From contig CP070702.1 in the NCBI GenBank assembly GCA_020349905.1, forward strand, positions 242,584-278,796: DNA of 36,213 nt, in the 5' to 3' direction. This document shows, piece by piece, positions 6,214 through 14,835 of this stretch (its first letter is position 1; every line of letters begins with the position of its first letter). This DNA is from Candidatus Eiseniibacteriota bacterium (GTDB lineage: Bacteria > Eisenbacteria > RBG-16-71-46 > JAFGJU01). The notes under the pieces were generated by a model. That model saw only the letters and a list, made by a program, of their open reading frames with translations. It had not been told where the DNA came from and ran no database searches. The position numbers and the translations under genes are program-made.

Positions 6214-8274
6214 TCACTGTAGGAACCAGTAGTGATAAGACGTGTAGCTTCTGTCCTGGTTCTCTGCCGACAGCTTCACAACGACTTCAATCTCGCGCGC
6301 AGTCACCAGCTCACCCGGCACCCGGAACAGGGCGTAGGTCCACAGGCCTTCCCTCACGCTCATTGAGGCGGTGCCCGCCGCTCTCCCTTCCACGTACAGG
6401 CTGAGCTGCGCGGGCGCATCGTCCAGCCGCGTGACCACGAGGAGCGGCCGGCCCTGGGCGCAGCGCACTTTCATTCTCTCACCCGACCACAGCCGCCTTC
6501 CACCGTCCAGGATTCTCTCTCCGCTGTGGTCCAGGAGGACCCTTGCTTCTGACCTCCACTTACCGAGGGCAGCATAGCGGTGTTCCTTTTCGTCTGCGAT
6601 GTCCGCAACGTCCAGAGAGTCGACGACAGTGCGGCCCTCGGGCTTCAGCATCGCCGGAAGCGGTTCCCCGGTTCGAAGGAGGGTCCAGTCAGGAAGGTAA
6701 ACCACCTTGTCGGTTCCTCCGCAGATGGTGTTGAGCTGAAGGTGTGCGCGGAAGAGCTCTGTGTTGGCGATTCCGGATTCCACGAAAAAAGGCAGCCAGT
6801 TAGGGTAGATGGCCAGGACGGTCGGTCGCCTCTCCTCGGGCATTCTCTCGAGCGCCTCCACAATCGAGCCGATTCCGGAGCGCCAGTGAACTGCCTGTTT
6901 CGGCGTGGCTATGCCTACGAAGTCGAAGGTTCTCCGCTCTCCCACGTAGGCGATTGCTCCCGCGTCGTTGAGCCCCACCGTGGCGTGGGAAGGCGTGCGG
7001 CTCCTTATCCACCTTCCGACCCTTACCTGCTGGTGGAAGATGTTCTCGCAGTTGTGGGCGTACTGAAGTGCCATTCTCTTCGCGGTTCCGACGAAGGAAA
7101 GGAGAACCAGCACGAGAAGGAGACCTGCGGCCCAGCGCGAGACCAGGCGGAGACGTTCCGGAAGAAGGTCCAGCAGAAAGCCGAGCCCGATTGAGGAGAT
7201 TGCCAGGAAGAGAGGGAAGAAGGGCACCTGGTACCTGTGATGGTGAACGTTCCAGGCCCAGGGGATGAGGCTGAGGAAGAGCGAGAGCCCGACCCAGCAG
7301 CCCAGAAGAACGGGGAAGCCGGTTCTGTGCTTTCTCGTGACCACGAATCCCACCGCGGCACTCAGAAACCCGCAAGTCAGAAAGAGGCCGGAAACGCGCG
7401 CCCAGCGCGGTCCGAAGCTGGAGGAGAAGAAATCACTGAGGAAAAGCCTGAGCACGTGCCAAGGCAGCTCGAAGAACCTGGCTAAGTAGAGCCGCAGGAC
7501 ATCGGGCTCCTGCGTGTGAAAGACGCTCTTGGCCTGGGCTCCCGTCGAAGCGAACTGGCCCGTGAGGAACAGATTGAGAAGAAACTGGAGCCCTCCGGAG
7601 AGAACGAGTGCCGTGAAGAGAAGTCGCTCGGAGCGCGGCCTCTCCCTTGCCCCCACAAACACGAGCAGCGCCACGGGAACCGCCAGAAAGAAACCCTCCG
7701 GCCTGCTGAAGCCCATCAGCGCGGCGGCCAGCGACGTACCCAGGAAGCGTCCGCCGGGCCTCTCCCTCTGAAAGAGCAGAAGCGTGAGAAGGATGGAGGC
7801 AGCGAAAAGCCCCACCTCCATACCGCTCAAGTACGCCCATACGACATGACCGTTCACAAGTAAAAGGAGCGCAGCGCCAGTCGAGACTACCTGTCCGCCG
7901 AAGGGTCTCACGATCTCTCTCATCAGGAGGGAGGAGGCAAAGAGAAGGCAAGTTCCGAGAGCGAAGGCAAACAGTATGATGGAATCCCCGCGTGCTCCCA
8001 GGGAGTAGGCGGCGGCAAGTATGTGCACGTAAGTCAGGCTCGTGGCACCGGTGCTGGGCTGGTCCCCCGCCGAGTAGTGAAACGGTCTTCCCTCGGCGAT
8101 GTTGCGCGCGTACTGGAAGTAGATGTAGGGATCGTCAAGGGGTGAAGCGAGCGCACCCTCGGTGAACTTACCCGCGGAAAGGAAGAACCAGGATGAGACA
8201 CAAAGGGTCACTATTGCCAGAAAAAGAATGACGAGCGCGTTTCGTGTTCGGTGGTTTGCGTCGAGTTCAGTCAT
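6214..8274 (-). CDS. GT-C-like membrane glycosyltransferase (ArnT/AftB-like fold)
   Basis: A 686-residue polytopic protein. After a first membrane segment (about residues 13-33) comes an outward loop with DDPYIYFQYARNIAEG and then STGATSLTY, which resembles the DDxxIxxRYA...G-TSPLW arrangement of GT-C enzymes such as AftB; the paired aspartates would be the catalytic/metal-binding site. Further membrane segments run to about residue 415, including GFSRPEG, typical of this group. The last 270 residues are mostly soluble and probably periplasmic. Such enzymes transfer sugars from polyprenyl-phosphate donors. The start ATG lies inside the upstream gene (8-base overlap, 8267-8274), which suggests translational coupling. 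The acceptor is unknown; the setting inside a pilus locus allows pilin glycosylation (inference). Confidence 0.75.
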   Translation of the reverse strand: MTELDANHRTRNALVILFLAIVTLCVSSWFFLSAGKFTEGALASPLDDPYIYFQYARNIAEGRPFHYSAGDQPSTGATSLTYVHILAAAYSLGARGDSIILFAFALGTCLLFASSLLMREIVRPFGGQVVSTGAALLLLVNGHVVWAYLSGMEVGLFAASILLTLLLFQRERPGGRFLGTSLAAALMGFSRPEGFFLAVPVALLVFVGARERPRSERLLFTALVLSGGLQFLLNLFLTGQFASTGAQAKSVFHTQEPDVLRLYLARFFELPWHVLRLFLSDFFSSSFGPRWARVSGLFLTCGFLSAAVGFVVTRKHRTGFPVLLGCWVGLSLFLSLIPWAWNVHHHRYQVPFFPLFLAISSIGLGFLLDLLPERLRLVSRWAAGLLLVLVLLSFVGTAKRMALQYAHNCENIFHQQVRVGRWIRSRTPSHATVGLNDAGAIAYVGERRTFDFVGIATPKQAVHWRSGIGSIVEALERMPEERRPTVLAIYPNWLPFFVESGIANTELFRAHLQLNTICGGTDKVVYLPDWTLLRTGEPLPAMLKPEGRTVVDSLDVADIADEKEHRYAALGKWRSEARVLLDHSGERILDGGRRLWSGERMKVRCAQGRPLLVVTRLDDAPAQLSLYVEGRAAGTASMSVREGLWTYALFRVPGELVTAREIEVVVKLSAENQDRSYTSYHYWFLQ

Positions 8275-9979
8275 TTGGCGTCCGCGCCCCTCCAGCCCTC
8301 TCCACCTTGAAGAGTGGTGTCAGGCCTCCGAAGACCGGTTTGAACTCGAAAAACGGGATAAGCGCGGGGTCGTCTCTGACAGTGTACACCGGTCGCGTGT
8401 CTATGTTGGCGGCAACGAGCCGGAGCATGGCCGTGTCCATGTGCCCTGCCTCGGGTACGCTGAGGTCCGGATGGAGTTCTCTCAGGTTGTCCACGTACCA
8501 GGGCCAGACGAGCAAGTACTTGAGGACAACGATGCAGTCGGGGTGCGTGTCCTTGTATTCGGTCTCGAGAAAGAACCAAAGGGCAAACGTGCGACCGTCG
8601 TACTCGCTCACGATCAGTGCGTTGGGCTCGACGATCGTGAATGTGGCTCTGCCGAACACGTACGGATGGAGGTCGGCAGAGGCGTCCGTGACTTTCCTGT
8701 TCTCCCTGGCTGACGGTGCTATCGCGGCCACGACCAGAAGTCCGGCCACGAGAGAGACCCCGTGCCTGGCGAGCGTGGCCCTGCCCGTTCTTTCGAGGAG
8801 GACCCCGCACGTTTCCACTACCCTGTGAAAGCCGGCCCCCGCCAGCAGGGAGAGAGCCAGGATGGCAGGGAGCAAGTAGCCCAGGAAATCGGGAATGTCG
8901 TAGAAGACCACAGCAGCCAGGTCGGTCAGGATTGTGCCCACCAGCGCGATACGTAGAGCGCCCGTCATCCTTCCGCCCAGGAGGCCGGCCAGTGCCAGAA
9001 GAGCAACCAGCCAACCTGTCGTAAGAAAGGGTCCCGGCCAGAGTCTCGAGACCGTCTCCGCCAGGGGTTTACCCAGAAGCCTGAAGCGGTACTGCGCTCC
9101 CGTGACTACCCACCTGAGCTGGTCCCAGGTCTCAGGATTCCCCCAGTCCAGATGGGGATCTCTCATCGAGCGCAGCGGCAGGTACGCGTAAAGTGTGAGA
9201 GGCAAGGCGAAGAGAAAGAGCGCCCAGAGACACGTTCGCACATCCAGTCTCCCTCGCCACGGGCCGGACAGCACATACAGCAGCGCGAAGACCACGGTGA
9301 CTACGGAGAGCATGTGATTTGCAAAAGAGAGCCCCACTACGTAGGCGGCGGCCAGCAGGTAGGTGCTTGAACGCAGCGGGAGGCCGCCCGACTCGCCCCG
9401 TTCAACGCGGCCGGCCGTCGCTGTCTGTGGCTTCGGCTCCAAACCGGCCGGGCCGGGCCGGGCCCGCGGCGTTTCCTTGGGCGGGTCGAGCCGAGCCCGC
9501 TCAATCTCTCCAGGCGGGACCTCTGTGTGAGTCCATCTGACGAGACAGTAGACCGCCACGGACATCAGGAAGAGATGAAGCGCATACACCTCCGCCACAA
9601 CCGCCTGCGACCAGACGTGCACGGAGAAACCGAGGGAGAGGGCAGCCAGCGTCGCCCCCAGAAGTCCACCTCTGCCCGGCAGCAGTCTGGCTAGAGTGAG
9701 GAACACGAACACCGCCGCCGCGGACGTACACAGCAGGGAGAGCAGGGTTATGCGAAAGGCGATGCTTCCAGGCATCGCAAGGGCCAGCACCCGACCGAGC
9801 AGGACGTAAAGGGGATAACCCGTCGGGTGGGGGATGCCGAGAGTGTATGCAGCGGCCAGCAGGTCACCGCTGTCCTCGCTGAAATTCTGCCAGGACACGG
9901 AAAGCGAGCAGGTGTGAGCGTAGGCGAGGACAAACAGCGCAAACAGGCAAAGGGCGATGAGGGCTTCCGCTTTTCGCAT
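8267..9979 (-). CDS. DUF2723 / TMEM260-like membrane protein (probable O-mannosyltransferase-type GT-C)
   Basis: The N-terminal half has the hallmark segments of the DUF2723/TMEM260 family: SEDSGDLLAAAYTLGIPHP, TGYPLYVLLGR, and WSQAVVAEVYALH. The acidic pair Glu-Asp in the first loop is the likely catalytic site by analogy with GT-C enzymes; the animal member TMEM260 is a protein O-mannosyltransferase. About ten membrane segments are visible. A Pro/Arg/Gly-rich insertion at about residues 152-200 splits two membrane segments and is encoded by very GC-rich DNA. No ribosome binding site precedes ATG 9979, and a promoter is spaced so that transcription should begin at the ATG itself. The gene overlaps the next glycosyltransferase gene by 8 bases, so the two form an operon. 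Confidence 0.85.
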   Translation of the reverse strand: MRKAEALIALCLFALFVLAYAHTCSLSVSWQNFSEDSGDLLAAAYTLGIPHPTGYPLYVLLGRVLALAMPGSIAFRITLLSLLCTSAAAVFVFLTLARLLPGRGGLLGATLAALSLGFSVHVWSQAVVAEVYALHLFLMSVAVYCLVRWTHTEVPPGEIERARLDPPKETPRARPGPAGLEPKPQTATAGRVERGESGGLPLRSSTYLLAAAYVVGLSFANHMLSVVTVVFALLYVLSGPWRGRLDVRTCLWALFLFALPLTLYAYLPLRSMRDPHLDWGNPETWDQLRWVVTGAQYRFRLLGKPLAETVSRLWPGPFLTTGWLVALLALAGLLGGRMTGALRIALVGTILTDLAAVVFYDIPDFLGYLLPAILALSLLAGAGFHRVVETCGVLLERTGRATLARHGVSLVAGLLVVAAIAPSARENRKVTDASADLHPYVFGRATFTIVEPNALIVSEYDGRTFALWFFLETEYKDTHPDCIVVLKYLLVWPWYVDNLRELHPDLSVPEAGHMDTAMLRLVAANIDTRPVYTVRDDPALIPFFEFKPVFGGLTPLFKVERAGGARTPND

Positions 9980-9985
9980 GGCGCG

Positions 9986-10015
9986 AATCTATCACCGCGC
10001 CCCTCGGGGTGTCAA
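9986..10015 (-). promoter_or_regulatory. Promoter of the two membrane glycosyltransferase genes, leaderless
   Basis: On the minus strand TTGACA (10015-10010) is followed after 18 bases by TAGATT (9991-9986). Counting seven bases from the -10 box puts +1 at 9979, the A of the start codon of the DUF2723 gene. There is no Shine-Dalgarno sequence in the six bases left between box and start. Confidence 0.7.
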
Positions 10016-10440
10016 CTCACGAGGGCATCGGCAGGGCGGTGTGATTCTGGTCGCCCGCAGTGCAAAAAGCAACCCGCCTTGCACAGACCGGCAAAGCCCG
10101 GAGTTCGGGCGCTCTCGGGCTCAACGCTCTGGGCATATTGTGTTGCAAACAAAGGAGATAAAGGCGTGGAGTAGGGCGAGTTTTTCTCTCCAGAGGCACG
10201 GAAGTTGCTCTATTGAGCGCAATGTCAGTTTATGTCAAACGTGTCTGCCGCGCAGAATGCTCTGGAAAGACCAGAGACAGAAGGCTCGTCAGGCAAGCGC
10301 CGAGCCGAAGACGGGGGCGCTGCGGCGGCTTGAGCGCTGCGCGGGCGGCAGACAGCCGTGGTAGATATCTGTTGCAGGAAGGGAAGATGCGCGACGCACG
10401 CAGAGCACTCCTGGAGGAGTTTGGGCGGAGGATTTTGCTG
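10016..10440. other. Intergenic region between divergent glycosyltransferase and pilM operons
   Basis: More than 400 bases without a convincing gene. A 94-codon frame (10213-10497) exists but has random-looking Arg-rich composition and runs through the pilM promoter. Visible structure is limited: a perfect CTCTGG/CCAGAG hairpin with a five-base loop (10260-10276), an imperfect palindrome around 10205-10222 (TTGCTC...GAGCGCAA), and a long-range CACCGC/GCGGTG pair near 9993 and 10036. No known RNA family was recognised. It may hold regulator sites for the two divergent operons or an uncharacterised small RNA. Confidence 0.35.
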
Positions 10441-10469
10441 TTGACACCCTCTGGACGCTTTGCTAGCGT
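10441..10469 (+). promoter_or_regulatory. Promoter of the pilMNOPQ operon
   Basis: A consensus -35 box TTGACA (10441-10446) and a -10-like TAGCGT (10464-10469) are separated by exactly 17 bases. The -10 box is weak (TA and the final T match) but its position is ideal. A leader of about 50 bases then leads to pilM at 10526. Confidence 0.65.
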
Positions 10470-10525
10470 GGCGCATCTGAAGACACCGAACAGCTGACGG
10501 CTCACGAAGTGCAAACGAGGTAAGA

Positions 10526-11566
10526 ATGTTGGGAAAGAAGAAATCTGCGCTGGGGCTCGACATCGGCAGTAGTTCGGTCAAGATAGTGGAGCTGGAAGAA
10601 ACACCTCAAGGACCGGCGCTCACGAATTACGGCGTCGGCGACCTCCTGCCCGAAGCCATCGTGGATGGCGAGATAATGGACCGGCAGTCCGTGGTGGACA
10701 GCATCCGAAACCTGATCGAGAGCACCGGAATCAAGGACAAGCGCGTCGTAACGGCCGTTTCCGGGCGAGCCGTGATAGTGAAGAAGATTCTCATGGACCG
10801 CCTGGGTGAGGACGACGCCAGGGAGGCAGTTCAGTGGGAGGCCGAACAGCATGTGCCGTATGACGTTAGCGACGTCGTGCTGGATTTCCAGATTCTCAAA
10901 ACCGACGTGGGGCCCAAGCAGATGCAGGTCTTGCTGGTGGCGGCCAAGAAAGAGATGATAAACGTGCACGCCGACCTCGTGAAGGAGGCCGGCCTGGTGC
11001 CCGAGCTCATAGACGTGGATGCCTTCGCCGTGCAGAACGCGATGGAGGCCAACTATGACTTCACGCCTGAGGATGTTGTGACCTTCATAAACATAGGCGG
11101 CGAAAGAACGAACGTGAGCATAGTGAAGGACGGAGCGCCGCATTTCACGAAAGACCTGGCTCTCGGGGGCAACACAGTGGCGGAGGCGTTGCAGAGAGAG
11201 CACGCCCTGTCACACGATGAAGCTGTGAAGGTTCTGAGAGGTGAAGTGGAGGACACGTACGACATTCCTCAGTTCGTGCAGGTGGCGTGCGACGACCTGG
11301 TCATCACGCTGGACAGAGCTCTGGCCTATCTCCAGACGTCCAGCGAGGCCGAAGGTCTCACGAGGATACTCCTGAGCGGCGGGGGTTCGCGCATGAGGGG
11401 AGTGAAAGAGCTTCTGGCGGAGCGATTCAACGTCCCCACGGATATCGCCAATCCGCTTCTGCGCGTGACGTACGAACCGGCTCTCTTCGAGGGCAGCGAC
11501 GCCTCTGCGGTGGCTCCCACGCTGGCAGTGGCCATAGGCCTCGCCCTGAGGAAGGTAGGAATCTGA
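10526..11566 (+). CDS. pilM: Type IV pilus inner-membrane platform ATPase-fold protein PilM
   Basis: Cytoplasmic actin/FtsA-fold protein that binds the N-terminal tail of PilN and links the pilus motor to the alignment complex. The 346-residue length is standard. Nucleotide-binding motifs are in order: phosphate-1 LGLDIGSSSVKIVEL (about residues 9-23), EAVQWEAEQHVPYD with its typical PilM signature (about 105), phosphate-2 FINIGGERTNVSIV (about 188-201), and adenosine motif LLSGGGSRMRGVKEL (about 283-297). It is the first gene after the promoter at 10441, and its stop codon overlaps the next start by one base (TGATG). Confidence 0.97.
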   Translation: MLGKKKSALGLDIGSSSVKIVELEETPQGPALTNYGVGDLLPEAIVDGEIMDRQSVVDSIRNLIESTGIKDKRVVTAVSGRAVIVKKILMDRLGEDDAREAVQWEAEQHVPYDVSDVVLDFQILKTDVGPKQMQVLLVAAKKEMINVHADLVKEAGLVPELIDVDAFAVQNAMEANYDFTPEDVVTFINIGGERTNVSIVKDGAPHFTKDLALGGNTVAEALQREHALSHDEAVKVLRGEVEDTYDIPQFVQVACDDLVITLDRALAYLQTSSEAEGLTRILLSGGGSRMRGVKELLAERFNVPTDIANPLLRVTYEPALFEGSDASAVAPTLAVAIGLALRKVGI

Positions 11567-12120
11567 TGATAAAGATCAATCTTCTTCCTCCGGAACAGAA
11601 GGTCAAGACCAGGACGATAACCGTTCCCAAGATGGGGAACGTCGTCTTCTTTGCAGTAGTGGGGGGCATAATCGCCCTCATCCTCATAATCTCGCTGGTT
11701 CAGAGCGTGAGCATCCGGAGCCTCCAGTCCAAGATCGAGAAGGCGGAAAGCGAGGCCTCTCAGCTGAGGCCACAGATTGAGCAGATCGAGAAACTCACGG
11801 CCGAGCAGAGAGAGCTCAACATGCACATGAGAATTATTACGGAGCTCGAGGAGAATCGGGCGTTCGAGGTGATGCTTCTTGATGAGCTCAACAAGCGTGT
11901 CCCAGAGCACCTCTGGCTCACGGTCTACGCTCGCTCTGATACCACGAGAGTAACGATCGAGGGGGTCACCTTCTCTAATCTGATAGTGGCGGATTTCATG
12001 ACGAGACTTGAACGCTCTGTGCTGTACGAGAACGTGGATCTGACAGTGGCCCAGAGAGGCACCATCGAGGAGAGAGACGTGGTCAGATTCTCGTTGTCTT
12101 CTGACGTCATGCCAGAATAA
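11566..12120 (+). CDS. pilN: Type IV pilus assembly protein PilN
   Basis: A 184-residue bitopic inner-membrane protein. It begins with MIKINLLPPEQK, the conserved cytoplasmic tail that docks into PilM. A membrane helix follows (about residues 23-44), then a Glu/Lys-rich coiled coil (about 48-85), and a ferredoxin-like periplasmic domain. It pairs with PilO to form the alignment complex. The frame is open well upstream of the true start inside pilM, but ATG 11566 gives the family N terminus and overlaps the pilM stop by one base, so translation is probably coupled. Confidence 0.96.
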   Translation: MIKINLLPPEQKVKTRTITVPKMGNVVFFAVVGGIIALILIISLVQSVSIRSLQSKIEKAESEASQLRPQIEQIEKLTAEQRELNMHMRIITELEENRAFEVMLLDELNKRVPEHLWLTVYARSDTTRVTIEGVTFSNLIVADFMTRLERSVLYENVDLTVAQRGTIEERDVVRFSLSSDVMPE

Positions 12121-12129
12121 GAGGGCCAG

Positions 12130-12708
12130 ATGGATCTCAAGGACCCGAAGAATCAACAGATGCTGATCGTGGGAATAGTGATGGCGGCGGTGCTCTATTT
12201 CTACTTCTTTGCCCCGTTCATCCCGTTCGGGTTCCGGGCCCAGTTGACGAAGTACGGCTTTTTGAGTGCTCAGTACCACAAGCTGACCCTGGACCTGGCC
12301 AAAGCCAGGCAGATGGTCAACGACCTCCCGAAGTTGCAGAGGGAATACGAAGAGCTCCACGCAGCGTGGTTGCTGGCGAAACAGCTTTTGCCCGAAGAGA
12401 AGGAAGTGGCGAGTCTTCTGAGCAAGGTGACCATCGCCGGCCAGCAGTCCGGGGTGAAGTTCGCGCTCTTCAAGCCGAATCCACCCGTGGACGAGGGACA
12501 CTACGTCAGACACCCGGTAGAGGTGAGTGTTACCGGAGGCTTCCACGAAGTGGGAACGTTCATGAGTGAGGTGGCGAATCTTTCGAGGATCGTGAACGTG
12601 TCGCGCCTTTCGCTCGTGTCACTAGACGATAAGCCGCCAGACGAGTCCGTGCAGGCCAATTTCATCGCGTCTGCCTACACTCTGAAAAGGAGTGCCCAGA
12701 ATGACTGA
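12130..12708 (+). CDS. pilO: Type IV pilus assembly protein PilO
   Basis: A 192-residue protein with a single N-terminal membrane helix (about residues 12-38), a coiled coil (about 45-80) and a periplasmic domain of the PilO type, ending in VNVSRLSLVSLDDKP-like strands. It forms heterodimers with PilN and contacts PilP. It lies nine bases after pilN, with GAGGG just before ATG 12130, and its last eight bases overlap the start of pilP. The proposal rests on family features and on gene order pilM-N-O-P-Q, which is very conserved. Confidence 0.94.
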   Translation: MDLKDPKNQQMLIVGIVMAAVLYFYFFAPFIPFGFRAQLTKYGFLSAQYHKLTLDLAKARQMVNDLPKLQREYEELHAAWLLAKQLLPEEKEVASLLSKVTIAGQQSGVKFALFKPNPPVDEGHYVRHPVEVSVTGGFHEVGTFMSEVANLSRIVNVSRLSLVSLDDKPPDESVQANFIASAYTLKRSAQND

Positions 12709-13177
12709 TAGAGCACCGGAAGCAAATAGAGCTATCCTCGCCTGCTTGCTCTTCACTCTCCTTCTCAGCGTGTGGCCCGTGGCCTTGTCTCAAGCGGCGG
12801 AAGATACGAAAGTCGGAAAGGCGGCTCAGGTGGAGCTCCTGCTCTCGCGCCCCAACTTCATATACTCCAGCCTGGGAAAGAGAGACCCGTTTCTGTCTCT
12901 GGTGAGCGGAGAGTTCCACGGAGAAGGGACGACGGGGCTGGTGAACGTCGGAGACATGGAACTGGTGGGAATACTCCGGGGAGGCAGCACGGTGCTTGCC
13001 ATGGTGGAGGACAGCCGCGGGAGGGGATACGTGCTCCGCGTCGGGGATCAGATGATGAACGGCATGGTCAAGGACATAAGATCGGACAGCATTGTCGTGG
13101 AACAGTCGTTCTACGGAGAGACTCAGACAGTCGTCATATCCATGAAAAGCAAAGAGGGTGAGGAACATGCAAAGTAG
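12701..13177 (+). CDS. pilP: Type IV pilus assembly protein PilP
   Basis: A 158-residue periplasmic protein anchored by an N-terminal hydrophobic segment (about residues 11-33). The linker ends in GKRDPFLSL, the typical RDPF motif before the beta-sandwich domain, which continues with ELVGILRGGSTVLAMVED and GYVLRVGDQM, matching PilP. No lipobox cysteine is visible, so anchoring is probably by the signal-anchor helix. It couples PilN/PilO to the secretin PilQ. ATG 12701 is preferred over GTG 12692, since AAGGAG (12687-12692) is eight bases away. It overlaps pilO by 8 bases and pilQ by 11. Confidence 0.94.
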   Translation: MTDRAPEANRAILACLLFTLLLSVWPVALSQAAEDTKVGKAAQVELLLSRPNFIYSSLGKRDPFLSLVSGEFHGEGTTGLVNVGDMELVGILRGGSTVLAMVEDSRGRGYVLRVGDQMMNGMVKDIRSDSIVVEQSFYGETQTVVISMKSKEGEEHAK

Positions 13178-14822
13178 GCTCAAAGGCGGGTTCCTAGTTC
13201 TGATTGCCTGTGCTCTGTTACTCTACGCGGCGCCGCTGGGCAGCTCCCAGGTTTGCCAGGTGCAGAAGGTGGAGGTCACCGACAGAGGGAGTGTGACCGA
13301 GATCGCCATCAGCGCGAGCGCGCCGCTTTCGTACAGAGATTTCACCCTCTCAGACCCGCCCAGGATCGTCGTGGACTGCCTCGACGCATTGCACGCTCTG
13401 AGTGCTCCGCTGGGAGAGATGCCCGGTAACACGGTCGTGGGGATACGGACCAGCCAGTGGAAGGAAGACCCGGACCGCAACATAACGAGGGTCGTCATCG
13501 ACCTGGTGTCGGAGAGTTCGTATTCTGTCAGCTCCACCAACGGGGGACTGGTTGTAGTGATAGGAGGGTCGACGGCGGGCACCGAGGCCGGCAGTGTCCC
13601 TTCCGGTAAGCCGAGTCGCGCCGATCTTCCTCCTGGTGCCGGTGAGCTCGTTTCGCTCGACGTGCAGGGCGCAGACATAAACACGGTTATTCGCACGCTG
13701 TCGGAGTTCAGCGGCCGCAACATTGTGGCCAACAGGCAGGTCAAGGGGCCGGTCACGGTGCGGCTCAAGTCGGTGCCGTGGAGAAGTGCTCTCGAGATCA
13801 TTCTGACGACCCAGGGCCTTTCCTACGTGGAAGAAGAGGGCATCATTCGCGTGGCCACCGCGGACGAGCTTCGAGAGGAGGAGATCGCGAAGCAGACCGC
13901 CGAAAGGAAGAAGGAGGACCTTCTGCCCCTCGAGGTGCGAAGGGTGAAGATAAACTTCGCCAACGCGTCCGAGCTGAAGCAGTCGCTGGACAAGCTTCTC
14001 ACCCGGCGCGGGAGCATAGAGGTCGACCAGAGGACCAATTCCCTCATCATCACCGACATCAGCAGCAAGATAGACGCGGTGCAGGGGCTCGCGCGGGAAC
14101 TTGACTCCATGACTCCCCAGGTCGAGATCACGGCCAAGATGGTCGATATCGACGTGAGCGTATCCAGGGAGCTGGGAATCGTCTGGGACGCCACCGGGCT
14201 TGACATCGGAAAGCAGGGAGTGGACGAGGACCTAAGCGTCAACGCTCCTGTGCTGGACCCGGTGGGCACCGTCAGGATAGGCGCGGTGAGAGATTACGGC
14301 TCTCTGAGTGCGACCCTGCAGGCCCTCGAGACTGAGAACAAGGCCGACATAATTTCCAACCCCAGAATCACCACGGTCAACAACCGCGAAGCGTCAATAC
14401 TGGTGGGCAAGGAGATCCCGCTCATCGTGCAGGACGAGGCGGGAAATCCCGTGACCGAGATGAAGAAGGTGGGGATCACCCTGCGGGTCACTCCTCACAT
14501 AAACTCCGAAACAGAGATCACTCTGGACCTGCATCCGGAGGTGAGCGACCTGGCCTCCCAGGCGACTGTTCAGGGCGGCGTCATCATCAACACGACCGAG
14601 GCGGACACCCGCGTCATCGTGAGAGACGGTGAGACGGCCGTGATAGGAGGTCTCATCAGGGAGAACATAACCTCTGTCAAAAGGGGTGTGCCCATTCTAC
14701 AGAGCATCCCTCTGTTAGGGTATCTCTTCAGGTCGACGAGCGACACCAAGAGCAAGCGAGAGCTTCTCATCTTCATCACACCCAAGATTGTCCAGGCCAC
14801 GGCACTCTCGTCTGCCGAGTAG
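13167..14822 (+). CDS. pilQ: Type IV pilus secretin PilQ
   Basis: Outer-membrane secretin through which the pilus passes. A signal peptide (about residues 1-27) is followed by one AMIN domain (about 30-140, peptidoglycan/membrane binding), an STN/N0 domain (VSLDVQGADINTVIRTLSEF, about 165-235), an N1 domain (about 255-330) and the secretin barrel (about 355-550) with VGKEIPL and the final LLIFITPKIV. At 551 residues it is at the short end, as it has a single AMIN domain where Proteobacterial PilQ often has two. ATG 13167 is chosen over GTG 13158 because AGAGGG lies eight bases upstream. Last gene of the operon; a strong terminator follows. Confidence 0.97.
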   Translation: MQSRLKGGFLVLIACALLLYAAPLGSSQVCQVQKVEVTDRGSVTEIAISASAPLSYRDFTLSDPPRIVVDCLDALHALSAPLGEMPGNTVVGIRTSQWKEDPDRNITRVVIDLVSESSYSVSSTNGGLVVVIGGSTAGTEAGSVPSGKPSRADLPPGAGELVSLDVQGADINTVIRTLSEFSGRNIVANRQVKGPVTVRLKSVPWRSALEIILTTQGLSYVEEEGIIRVATADELREEEIAKQTAERKKEDLLPLEVRRVKINFANASELKQSLDKLLTRRGSIEVDQRTNSLIITDISSKIDAVQGLARELDSMTPQVEITAKMVDIDVSVSRELGIVWDATGLDIGKQGVDEDLSVNAPVLDPVGTVRIGAVRDYGSLSATLQALETENKADIISNPRITTVNNREASILVGKEIPLIVQDEAGNPVTEMKKVGITLRVTPHINSETEITLDLHPEVSDLASQATVQGGVIINTTEADTRVIVRDGETAVIGGLIRENITSVKRGVPILQSIPLLGYLFRSTSDTKSKRELLIFITPKIVQATALSSAE

Positions 14823-14835
14823 GCCTTCCAGGGAC

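Noticed and set aside
10213..10497. 94-codon open frame in the spacer before pilM
   Set aside because: Runs through the pilM promoter, Arg-rich random composition, no family match recognised.
11326..12546. 406-codon minus-strand open frame over pilM-pilO
   Set aside because: Antisense shadow of well-supported pil genes.
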